Assembly: GCA_014728185.1 (NCBI GenBank)
Contig: WJMB01000216.1
Span: 1 to 6,992, forward strand
From: Candidatus Coatesiibacteriota bacterium
Lineage (GTDB): Bacteria > RBG-13-66-14
Direction: 5' to 3'
DNA length: 6,992 nt
Every line of letters starts with the position of its first letter. Positions within the stretch are counted from its first letter, which is position 1. Below are positions 1 to 5,608 of this stretch, in pieces. Position numbers and translations under genes: made by a program. A model generated the notes under the pieces. That model made no database searches. It was not told where the DNA came from and was given only the letters and a program-made list of their open reading frames with translations.

Positions 1-290
1 TCAGCGCGGTCCAGATGCTCAATGACGCAGATCAGCACCAGGGCGTCGAATCGGGCGAGATCGGGCATTTCGCCATGAACGATCGCTCCACCGGCGCGGG
101 CCATTTCACGGATGACGGCGTCGGGCTCGTAACCCTCGGCGACGAGCTCCCGGACCTTGGCCCAGCGGAGGAAGGCGCCGCTCCCGCAACCATAATCGAG
201 GATGCGGTTGCAACTGCGCAAGTAGGGCAGGTAGGCCGCGAACAGCCTCGGGTCCGTCCCCTGGTAACGACCTTCAGCAGTGTCGGTCAT
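1..290 (-). CDS. Class I SAM-dependent methyltransferase, N-terminal part (cut by window edge)
   Basis: Partial gene read on the minus strand from an ATG at 290-288; 96 residues are visible and the C-terminus lies beyond position 1. Residues 31-41 read LDYGCGSGAFL, the glycine-rich motif I that binds S-adenosylmethionine. GYEPD at 53-57 carries the acidic residue expected to contact the SAM ribose. FDALVLICVIEHL at 81-93 matches the motif after strand beta4 in the Methyltransf_11/23 type of fold. Substrate cannot be read from this part; small molecules, lipids or sugars are typical for such proteins. The start codon overlaps the rho stop as ATGA, so it is very likely translated by coupling in one operon with rho. 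It is not PrmC-like, because no NPPY motif is visible in the portion present, but that motif could lie outside the window. Confidence 0.85.
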   Translation of the reverse strand, partial: MTDTAEGRYQGTDPRLFAAYLPYLRSCNRILDYGCGSGAFLRWAKVRELVAEGYEPDAVIREMARAGGAIVHGEMPDLARFDALVLICVIEHLDRA

Positions 291-1537
291 AGCTGGGTCA
301 TCCGGGCCAGGAACTCGGTGTTGTCCTTGGTGCGTCTCATCTTGCCCAGGAGGGTCTCCATGGCCTCGACACCGTTCATCCCGGCCAGGGCGTTGCGCAG
401 AATCCAGACCTTGGAGACCTCCTCGTCGGAGAGCAACAGCTCCTCGCGCCGGGTGCCGCTCTTGTTGAGGTCGATGGCCGGCCAAATGCGCCGGTCGGCC
501 AGCCGGCGCTCGAGCACCAGCTCCATGTTGCCCGTGCCCTTGAACTCCTCGAAGATCACCTCGTCCATCCGCGAGCCGGTCTCGATCAACGCCGTGGCGA
601 TGATGGTCAGCGAGCCGCCCTCCTCGATATTCCGGGCGGCGCCGAAGAAGCGCTTGGGCTTGTGCAGGGCGTTGGCGTCGACACCACCGGAGAGTATCTT
701 GCCCGAATGGGGCTCGACGGTGTTGTAGGCCCGGGCCAGTCGGGTGATCGAGTCCAGCAGGATCACCACGTCGCGGCCGCACTCGACCAGGCGCTTGGCC
801 TTCTCGATGATCATCTCGGCCACCTGGATATGGCGCTCGGCGGGTTCGTCGAAGGTGCTGGAGACCACCTCGCCGTCGACGGAGCGGCGCATATCAGTGA
901 CCTCCTCGGGACGCTCGTCGATCAGCAAAACGATCAGGTAGACCCCGCTGTGGTTGATCTTGACGGCGTTGGCCACCTTCTGCAAAAGCACCGTCTTGCC
1001 GGCCCGTGGCGGCGAGGTGATCAGCGCCCGCTGGCCCTTGCCGATGGGCGAGAAGAGGTTGATGATCCGCAGCGAGATATCGGGCTCGTCGGTCTCCAGG
1101 TTGAAGCGCTCGGTGGGGAACAGCGGGGTCAGCTCGGAGAAGACGATCTTGTCACGGGCCTCCTCCGGAGTCTCGTAGTTGACCGCCTCGACACGGATCA
1201 GCGCGAAATAGCGCTCGGAGTCCTTGGGCGGACGGACCCGCCCGGTGACCACGTCGCCCTTGCGCAACCCGAAGCGCTTGATCTGGCTGGGCGAGACGTA
1301 GATGTCGTCGGGACCGGGAAGGTAGTTGTAATCGGCCGAACGCAAAAAGCCGAAGCCCTCGGGCAGGATCTCCAGCACGCCGTCGCCGAGGATGTTGCCG
1401 TCGTTCTCGGTCTGGGTGGCCAGAATCTTGAAGATCAGCTCCTGCTTGCGCAGGCCGCTGGCGCCCTCGATTTGGAGCTCCTTGGCGATCCTCTGCAGCT
1501 CCACGATCTTCTTGTTCTTCAGTTCGGTTAAGTCCAT
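287..1537 (-). CDS. rho: Transcription termination factor Rho
   Basis: Encodes 416 residues, close to the 419 of E. coli Rho, the hexameric RNA-dependent ATPase/helicase that ends transcription in the cytoplasm. Residues 1-40 form the helical Rho N-terminal domain. Residues about 50-125 are the cold-shock-like RNA-binding domain, with GFGFLRSADYNYLPGPDDIY and RYFALI. The ATPase core follows: Walker A SPPRAGKT (175-182), LLIDERPEE (204-212), Walker B DVVILLDSITRLARAYN (256-272), Q-loop region GKILSGGVDANAL (279-291), R-loop EFKGTGNMEL (331-340) and the presumed arginine finger in SGTRREELL (360-368). Arg178 replaces the Walker A lysine (Lys181) of E. coli, a conservative change. There is no long N-terminal insertion of the actinobacterial kind. 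The start at 1537 gives the usual N-terminus, although no good Shine-Dalgarno precedes it. It is transcribed from the promoter at 1770-1798 and overlaps the downstream methyltransferase by 4 bp. Confidence 0.99.
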   Translation of the reverse strand: MDLTELKNKKIVELQRIAKELQIEGASGLRKQELIFKILATQTENDGNILGDGVLEILPEGFGFLRSADYNYLPGPDDIYVSPSQIKRFGLRKGDVVTGRVRPPKDSERYFALIRVEAVNYETPEEARDKIVFSELTPLFPTERFNLETDEPDISLRIINLFSPIGKGQRALITSPPRAGKTVLLQKVANAVKINHSGVYLIVLLIDERPEEVTDMRRSVDGEVVSSTFDEPAERHIQVAEMIIEKAKRLVECGRDVVILLDSITRLARAYNTVEPHSGKILSGGVDANALHKPKRFFGAARNIEEGGSLTIIATALIETGSRMDEVIFEEFKGTGNMELVLERRLADRRIWPAIDLNKSGTRREELLLSDEEVSKVWILRNALAGMNGVEAMETLLGKMRRTKDNTEFLARMTQL

Positions 1538-1763
1538 CGTCTCGGGGGGGTTCCCGGCATACGCGGCGGGCGGGGGAGGCGACTTGGGACGAGGCGCCTC
1601 GGCCGGTCGACGTAGCGGGGGGTCGAGGTCGCGAAGACCTGCAACCCGGTGGGGTTGGACGGGATCCTTGGTACGGCCTGGTATGATCGGGGGAGCTGGG
1701 TGTCAGGAAGCGATACGGGCGGTCGTTGGCAGACCTGACCTCGGGCGGGGTTGGTAAGCAGTA
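1538..1763 (-). promoter_or_regulatory. Long C-rich rho leader, candidate rut region for autoregulation
   Basis: This is the predicted 5' untranslated region between the rho promoter and start codon, about 225 nt. Counted by hand on the transcribed (minus) strand, 1541-1762 holds about 103 C and 52 G, a two-fold excess, with many CC, TC and CCC runs. C-rich, G-poor RNA rich in YC dinucleotides is what Rho binds (rut sites), and E. coli rho is known to be attenuated by its own product in its leader. Autogenous control here is inferred from this composition and the leader length. No strong Shine-Dalgarno is seen before the ATG. Confidence 0.5.
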
Positions 1764-1769
1764 AGGATT

Positions 1770-1798
1770 ATCATAGCGGGCGCCCGCCGGGCTGTCAA
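1770..1798 (-). promoter_or_regulatory. Sigma70-type promoter of rho
   Basis: On the minus strand, TTGACA (1798-1793, a perfect -35) is separated by exactly 17 bp from TATGAT (1775-1770, 5 of 6 matches to the -10 consensus). Transcription would begin near 1763. It is one of few AT-rich patches in this part of the window and points directly at rho. Confidence 0.85.
1776..1792. repeat. Palindromes filling the spacer of the rho promoter
   Basis: The 17-bp spacer between the -35 and -10 contains the perfect 12-bp palindrome GCGGGCGCCCGC (1776-1787). Overlapping it is a 5+1+5 inverted repeat GCCCG-C-CGGGC (1782-1792). A palindrome between -35 and -10 is a classic position for a repressor or MerR-type operator, but in GC-rich DNA such short palindromes can also arise by chance. 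Confidence 0.35.
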
Positions 1799-1827
1799 GG
1801 ACCCGAGGCGCGGAAGATTCCCGGCGC

Positions 1828-1856
1828 TTGCCCGCCACCGACCGGCATGCTAGACT
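1828..1856 (+). promoter_or_regulatory. Possible plus-strand sigma70-type promoter
   Basis: TTGCCC (1828-1833) is followed by 17 bp and TAGACT (1851-1856, 4 of 6 matches to the -10 consensus). A TG one base before the -10 gives the extended -10 form TGCTAGACT. Transcription would begin near 1863, so a lipoprotein transcript would carry a leader of almost 290 nt that includes the entire inverted repeat at 1958-2036. The match is modest. Confidence 0.3.
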
Positions 1857-1962
1857 GCCCTGGCGGCGACTACCGTTGGAACCGCGTCCCGCCGGCGAGC
1901 GTTTAGCTCGGGAGGCCTCGGCGAACCGACTCTGGGGAAACAACCTTGCCCGGGCCCGGCTT

Positions 1963-1977
1963 TGGCACGTTTCTTGC
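1963..1977 (+). promoter_or_regulatory. Sigma54-type -24/-12 element, pointing right
   Basis: The left arm of the inverted repeat reads TGGCACG-N4-TTGC. GG is at 1964-1965 and GC at 1976-1977, with exactly the 10 bp between them that RpoN needs. Transcription would start near 1989, 162 nt before the lipoprotein start codon. RpoN promoters need an enhancer-binding activator; no such gene or clear enhancer site is seen here. The match is full, but a chance or structural origin remains possible. Confidence 0.5.
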
Positions 1978-2016
1978 GGAGTCCGACAGCCCGGATTCAA
2001 CGGGGCGCCGCCTTGC

Positions 2017-2031
2017 GCAAGAAACGTGCCA
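2017..2031 (-). promoter_or_regulatory. Sigma54-type -24/-12 element, pointing left toward rho
   Basis: The right arm read on the minus strand gives the same TGGCACG-N4-TTGC, with GG at 2030-2029 and GC at 2018-2017. The predicted start is near 2005, so a transcript would run left across the other arm and into the rho promoter region. It faces the element at 1963-1977, and the two start sites would be only about 16 bp apart. Confidence 0.45.
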
Positions 2032-2150
2032 AAGCCTACCCGTGATTGGTTCGAGGGGTCTCGTGGGCCATTCCACGGCGCCCCTGCCGCGGCTATCCGC
2101 CATTTCACCCCACACGCGAACAACCACGTCCCCCCGCCCCGGGAGCCTTT

Positions 2151-2993
2151 GTGAACAACGAACGCCGCTTCTCCGCCACCCCCGTCTTGCTGCTCGCCGG
2201 ACTCCTGGTGCCGGCGGCCGGTTGCCGTCCCGAGGTCGAGGGTGTCGACGACGGACCAAAGCAAAGCGCGACGGAGCGGGCCGTGGCGCTGGAGGAAGCG
2301 GCGTCTCTGGTCGAGACCGCCTCGGCCTCGATCTCCCTGGCCGTCCAGACCCCCGACGAGGTCCTGCCGACCTCAGAGCACGGCGCGGCCTTCGCCCGGC
2401 CCGACCGCGTCTATCTGGAGAGCTACGGTCCTCTGGGCGAGGTCCTCTCGGTGACTCGCGTGGCCGAGGGCCGCCTGGCGGTCTACTTCCCCGCCGACCA
2501 AGTCTGGCTGGAGGGGGCGGCGACGCCGGAGAATACGGCCAAGATCCTCGGCGCGCCCGTGGAGATCGGCGAGCTGGCCCGGGCGCTGCTGGCCGAGCCC
2601 CTGGTCCCCGCGGTGGATTGGCCCGGCACGATCCGCTACCTGGGCGACCTCGGCGACGGCCTGACCCGGCTGGCCTACCGACGGGCCGATGGGATCAAGG
2701 CCCTGCTGGTGACCATCGAGCCCGGCCTGGACGCCCCGCGCGAGCAGCGGCGCTTCGACGCCGACGGCGCGGCGGACCTCGTTATCGGTTACGACGAGTA
2801 CACCGAGATAGAGGGCGTCCCCCGTCCGGGCCGGGTGGTCTTCGACGACTTGGCGGGCAGCCGCCTCGAGGCCGTCTTTCTGGAACAGAGTCTCAATCCC
2901 GAACTGCCCGCGGACATCTTCGAGCTCTCAGCGCCGCCCGATGCCCACTTCGTCGACCTCGACGCCTACCAGCCGTCCCCGGCCGAGAATTGA
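2151..2993 (+). CDS. Predicted LolA/LolB-like (DUF4292-type) lipoprotein
   Basis: Encodes 280 residues from a GTG at 2151, chosen because GGGAG (2141-2145) lies 5 nt upstream and because the protein then starts with a proper signal sequence. That signal has basic residues at 5-6, a hydrophobic stretch 12-20 and PAAGC ending at Cys25, a slightly atypical lipobox with Ala at -3. After lipidation it would be anchored in the membrane and exposed to the periplasm or surface. A short helical stretch (about 40-58) precedes a likely beta-rich domain. Residues 83-99 (RPDRVYLESYGPLGEVL) followed by EGRLAVYFPADQVWLEG resemble LolA/LolB-fold proteins and DUF4292 lipoproteins, which bind lipid or lipoprotein acyl chains in a half-barrel. 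Assignment to the fold is by pattern only. An in-frame ATG at 2046 would add 35 proline/arginine-rich residues in front of the signal and was rejected. Confidence 0.82.
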   Translation: MNNERRFSATPVLLLAGLLVPAAGCRPEVEGVDDGPKQSATERAVALEEAASLVETASASISLAVQTPDEVLPTSEHGAAFARPDRVYLESYGPLGEVLSVTRVAEGRLAVYFPADQVWLEGAATPENTAKILGAPVEIGELARALLAEPLVPAVDWPGTIRYLGDLGDGLTRLAYRRADGIKALLVTIEPGLDAPREQRRFDADGAADLVIGYDEYTEIEGVPRPGRVVFDDLAGSRLEAVFLEQSLNPELPADIFELSAPPDAHFVDLDAYQPSPAEN

Positions 2994-3035
2994 CCATTAC
3001 AGCAAAGCCCTTCAGGCTCCGGTTGCATTCACCCC

Positions 3036-3060
3036 CGCCGTCGTGGCAAAATCGACGGCG
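3036..3060 (+). terminator. Possible weak terminator after the lipoprotein gene
   Basis: CGCCGTCG (3036-3043) pairs perfectly with CGACGGCG (3053-3060) across a 9-nt loop and is followed by a pyrimidine-rich stretch containing CTTT and several TC steps. The stem starts 43 nt after the stop codon. The tail is not a clean T run, so termination may be partial or factor-dependent, and some read-through into the transketolase genes is possible. Confidence 0.4.
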
Positions 3061-3116
3061 TCATCTTTCCCTCATCCTTCATTCTCACTGATGGTGAACA
3101 ATCAAGGAGCCGGCCC

Positions 3117-4025
3117 TTGCCCGAGTTCCCCTATCCCGCCCCCCGATTCGCCGACGACGCCGAGATCGCCGAGCTGGCCCGGCTGCTGCGCTGCGAGATC
3201 ATCTGCATGACGCACCGCGCCGGTTCGGGACACCCCGGCGGCTCGCTGTCGGCCGTCGAACTTGTGGCGCTGCTCTACACCCAGGTGATGCGCCACGATC
3301 CCGCTGATCCCGAGCGGACGGATCGCGACCGTTTCGTCCTCTCCAAGGGTCACGCCTGCCCGGTGCTCTACGCCGTGCTGGCCCACGCCGGCTACTTCCC
3401 CGCCGAGGAGCTCTGCGAGCTGCGCCGCATCGGCGAACTGCTCCAGGGTCATCCCTCGGTGCACATCCCCGGCGTCGACGCCAGCACCGGCTCCCTGGGC
3501 CAGGGGCTCTCCATCGCCAACGGGATGGCCCTGGCGGCCAAGCTCGACGGCACCGACCAACGGGTCTACTGCCTGCTGGGGGACGGCGAACTCGACGAAG
3601 GTCAGGTCTGGGAGGCGGCGATGACCGCCTACCATTACAAGCTGGACAACCTGACGGCCATCGTCGACCGCAACGGCCTGCAGATCGACGGAGACACCGA
3701 AGAGGTGATGTCCCTGGAGCCCCTCGATGAGAAATGGGAGGCCTTCGGCTTCCACGTCATCGAGTGCGACGGTCACAGTCTGCCCGAGCTGCGGGCGGCC
3801 TTCGCCGAGGCGCAAGGCGTTCGGGAGCGTCCGGTCTGCCTGATCGCCGACACCCACAAGGGCAAGGGGGTCAGCTTCATGGAGGATGTCGCCGACTGGC
3901 ACGGCAAGGCTCCCGACGAGGCGCTGTTCCGCAAGGCGATCCGCGAGCTCTCCGGCGGCGAGCCCTACCGGGAAGCCTGCTGCCTGAAGTATCTCGAAAA
4001 CTCCTTGAAGGGGGGTGGGGCCTGA
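3117..4025 (+). CDS. tkt: Transketolase, N-terminal (thiamine diphosphate-binding) subunit
   Basis: Encodes 302 residues. Transketolase moves two-carbon ketol units between sugar phosphates in the non-oxidative pentose phosphate pathway, using thiamine diphosphate and a divalent metal. Visible motifs: SGHPGGSLS (37-45), SKGHA (76-80), HPS (112-114), STGSLGQGLS (123-132) and the diphosphate/metal motif from GDGELDEGQVWEA (155-167) to NGLQIDG (186-192). SGHPGG rather than the DXS-type motif separates it from deoxyxylulose-phosphate synthase. The start is a TTG at 3117, supported by AAGGAG (3104-3109) 7 nt upstream; no in-frame ATG fits. About 20 residues after the usual end of such subunits (from about 280) form a tail. 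It lacks the pyrimidine-binding half, which the next gene supplies. Only a weak promoter candidate (TTGCAT 3023-3028, CAAAAT 3047-3052) lies upstream. Confidence 0.96.
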   Translation: MPEFPYPAPRFADDAEIAELARLLRCEIICMTHRAGSGHPGGSLSAVELVALLYTQVMRHDPADPERTDRDRFVLSKGHACPVLYAVLAHAGYFPAEELCELRRIGELLQGHPSVHIPGVDASTGSLGQGLSIANGMALAAKLDGTDQRVYCLLGDGELDEGQVWEAAMTAYHYKLDNLTAIVDRNGLQIDGDTEEVMSLEPLDEKWEAFGFHVIECDGHSLPELRAAFAEAQGVRERPVCLIADTHKGKGVSFMEDVADWHGKAPDEALFRKAIRELSGGEPYREACCLKYLENSLKGGGA

Positions 4026-5056
4026 TGGCGCTCAATCCCGAGATGAACCTGGTCCCCCTCGAGGAGGCCGCCAAGCAGGAAAACTGGCAAGCCTGCAAGA
4101 AGGCCTACGGGGCGGCGCTGCTGGCGCTGGCCCAGGAGCGTCCCGAGGTGGTCTGCCTGGACGCCGATCTGGCCAACTCCACCGAAGGCCGGCGCATCCG
4201 CGACGCCGAAGACCGCGCCGTCGCCCGCCGCTTCTTCGACGTGGGCATCAGCGAGCAGGACCTGGTAGGCACCGCCGCCGGGTTCGCCCTGGCCGGCAAG
4301 CTGCCCTACGCCAACAGCTTCGGCGTCTTCCTCTCCGGACGCGCCTGGGATCAGATCCGCGTCAGCGTCTGCTACCCCAACCTCAAGGTCCGCTTCGGCG
4401 GCCCCTACGGCGGGATCACCGTGGGCCCCGACGGCTCGACCCACTTCGCCATCTCCGACATCGCCCTGCTGCGCAGCCTGCCCAACCTCAACCTGGTCAG
4501 CGCCGCCGACGCCGCCCAGGTCGCCCCCTTGATGCGCGCTACGGTGGATGTCGACGGGCCGGTCTACATCCGTATGGGACGCGTTCCCCAGCCCGTGATC
4601 ACCACCGCCGAAACCCCCTTCGAGTTCGGCCGCATCGATCTCTACCGCGAGGGTCACGATCTGGCCGTCTTCGCCACCGGTCACCTGGTCTACTACGCCC
4701 TGGTCGCCGCCGAGGAGCTCTCCCGGGTCCAGGGCGTAGAGGCCGCCGTGCTCAACGTCTCGACCATCAAGCCCCTGGATGTCGAGACCATCCTCGAATA
4801 CGCCGACCGCTGCAACCATGTGGCCACCGTCGAGGAGCATAACGTCTACGGCGGCCTGGGCGGAGCTGTGGCCGAGGTGCTGGCCGAGAACGACCCCACG
4901 CCGCTGAAGATCATCGGCGTGCGCGACGTCTTCGCCGAGTCCGGCGAGCCCGACGCCCTGCTGGCCAAGTACGGCCTGGACGCCCGGGGTATCTACCGCC
5001 AACTGACCGACTTCCTCGACCTGCCCGATAACGAGGGCTTCAGCGAACCGGATTGA
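4025..5056 (+). CDS. tkt: Transketolase, C-terminal subunit (pyrimidine-binding and C-terminal domains)
   Basis: Encodes 343 residues and completes the split transketolase. Residues 73-81 (VGISEQDLV) hold the catalytic glutamate (Glu77) that contacts the thiamine aminopyrimidine. SFGVFLSGRAWDQIR (98-112), GGPYGGITVGPDGSTH (125-140) and GPVYIRMGR (178-186) follow the family pattern. The C-terminal domain from about 205 contains FATGH (216-220), NVSTIKPLD (244-252) and VEEHNVYGGLGGAVAEVL (269-286). The ATG at 4025 overlaps the previous stop as TGATG, and the G-rich stretch just upstream (4008-4020) can act as a ribosome binding site. The two subunits should therefore be made together in equal amounts. 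The first roughly 24 residues precede the usual family start. Another in-frame ATG at 4043 is possible but has no better support. Confidence 0.96.
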   Translation: MALNPEMNLVPLEEAAKQENWQACKKAYGAALLALAQERPEVVCLDADLANSTEGRRIRDAEDRAVARRFFDVGISEQDLVGTAAGFALAGKLPYANSFGVFLSGRAWDQIRVSVCYPNLKVRFGGPYGGITVGPDGSTHFAISDIALLRSLPNLNLVSAADAAQVAPLMRATVDVDGPVYIRMGRVPQPVITTAETPFEFGRIDLYREGHDLAVFATGHLVYYALVAAEELSRVQGVEAAVLNVSTIKPLDVETILEYADRCNHVATVEEHNVYGGLGGAVAEVLAENDPTPLKIIGVRDVFAESGEPDALLAKYGLDARGIYRQLTDFLDLPDNEGFSEPD

Positions 5057-5104
5057 GCTCGCCCGCCGCCTTATGCGACACGACATACCAGTGACGACAA
5101 CGAA

Positions 5105-5132
5105 CAAACGGCGCCGCGGCGCCGTTTGCTTT
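5105..5132 (+). terminator. Intrinsic terminator after the transketolase genes
   Basis: CAAACGGCGC (5105-5114) and GCGCCGTTTG (5119-5128) form a perfect 10-bp stem with a 4-nt loop CGCG, followed by CTTTG. It begins 49 nt after the stop codon. The T content is shared between stem base and tail. The symmetrical AAAC/GTTT base would give it activity in both directions. Confidence 0.75.
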
Positions 5133-5133
5133 G

Positions 5134-5507
5134 CACTCTCAGCTCACCTGGAACACAGCAACGTTGAGACAGCAACTCACGCGGGCCGCCGCCTGTCAGA
5201 AGAGAACAAACAAACAACTACGAGCGGTTAGCTGGCCGCATCCGCCGCGAAGCCGACATGTTTGAACTGGCGGCTGTTTGGACCAGCGGTCAATGGACGC
5301 CAAGCCGTTCGCAAACCCAGCCGGGTGTTAGATCGAGCTGAAGCGAACCATATCCCCGGGTCGCCAGGCCGCTCTACGCCGAGGGCGGCCAGCGCAACTC
5401 CTCTACGCTTTTTCTCTATCAAAACCGTCAAGACGACCGGTATCAATATAAAGCAGTATGATCACAAAGTCGCGGGCCGCCAAACCAATATCAGAATGAT
5501 TGTATAA
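5134..5507. other. Gene-free stretch before the first secreted-protein gene
   Basis: About 370 bp of mixed composition that becomes AT-rich toward the right. Frames are open on both strands over roughly 5228-5446 (72 residues minus, 81 residues plus), but neither has a convincing ribosome binding site or a recognisable protein pattern. The minus frame needs a TTG start. No RNA gene was recognised. It may be a dispersed repeat or a decayed remnant. Confidence 0.5.
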
Positions 5508-5536
5508 TTGAAAAGACCGTTATAAGGGATTATAAT
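5508..5536 (+). promoter_or_regulatory. Strong sigma70-type promoter of the first secreted-protein gene
   Basis: TTGAAA (5508-5513, 5 of 6 matches) is followed by exactly 17 bp and a perfect TATAAT (5531-5536). Transcription would start near 5543, giving a leader of about 65 nt before the ATG at 5609. Confidence 0.8.
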
Positions 5537-5540
5537 GTAA

Positions 5541-5557
5541 CCGCCGTCTAACGGTGG
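5541..5557 (+). promoter_or_regulatory. Hairpin at the predicted 5' end of the secreted-protein mRNA
   Basis: CCGCCGT (5541-5547) pairs with ACGGTGG (5551-5557), with one G-U pair and a 3-nt loop CTA. The predicted transcription start is close to the first base of the stem. Stem-loops at the extreme 5' end can slow RNase E-type decay, as known for ompA mRNA. A stabilising role here is inferred. Confidence 0.4.
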
Positions 5558-5608
5558 AAAACACAAGGCAGTTAACGCAGAACAATAACCCGCCCAGAAG
5601 GAGACTCC

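Larger units (their letters stand above)
1958..2036. repeat. Perfect 21-bp inverted repeat with 37-bp spacer
   Basis: The arms at 1958-1978 and 2016-2036 are exact reverse complements over 21 bp; the spacer is 1979-2015. As RNA it would form a long stem with a 37-nt loop, inside which CCCG (1990-1993) and CGGG (2001-2004) could pair. No run of T follows on either side, so it does not look like an intrinsic terminator. Each arm contains a sigma54-type promoter core. It could instead be the ends of a very small mobile element or a paired operator. Confidence 0.9.
1538..2150. other. 613-bp divergent intergenic region between rho and the lipoprotein gene
   Basis: It holds, from left to right: the rho leader, the rho promoter with its palindromic spacer, a possible plus-strand sigma70-type promoter, a perfect 21-bp inverted repeat with sigma54-like elements, and the start region of the lipoprotein gene. 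Long reading frames cross it on both strands, but they are arginine/proline-rich low-complexity translations typical of non-coding GC-rich DNA. No protein gene is supported. Confidence 0.7.

Noticed and set aside
15..1531. Long plus-strand reading frames opposite rho (15-728 and 662-1531)
   Set aside because: They are antisense shadows of rho and the methyltransferase, whose protein sequences are unmistakable; the plus-strand translations have no recognisable pattern.
1528..1560. Short minus-strand upstream frame (MPGTPPRRWT) overlapping the rho start, with a run of seven C inside it
   Set aside because: It has no ribosome binding site. A one-base slip in the C run would put it in frame with rho, but nothing else supports phase variation of an essential-type gene.
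2046..2150. In-frame ATG at 2046 as lipoprotein start
   Set aside because: It would bury the signal peptide behind 35 proline/arginine-rich residues; the GTG at 2151 has a spaced GGGAG and gives a normal lipoprotein N-terminus.
1152..2264. Minus-strand frame of 370 residues across the rho start and the intergenic region
   Set aside because: Its translation is arginine/proline/glycine-rich low complexity, and its C-terminal half is rho in another frame.
3102..5107. Long minus-strand frames opposite the transketolase genes
   Set aside because: They are compositional shadows; both transketolase halves are clearly coded on the plus strand.
5327..5333. GTTAGAT, matching the integron attC core consensus GTTRRRY
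   Set aside because: No correctly oriented partner core with paired inner sites was found at attC distance, and no integrase or cassette array is present.
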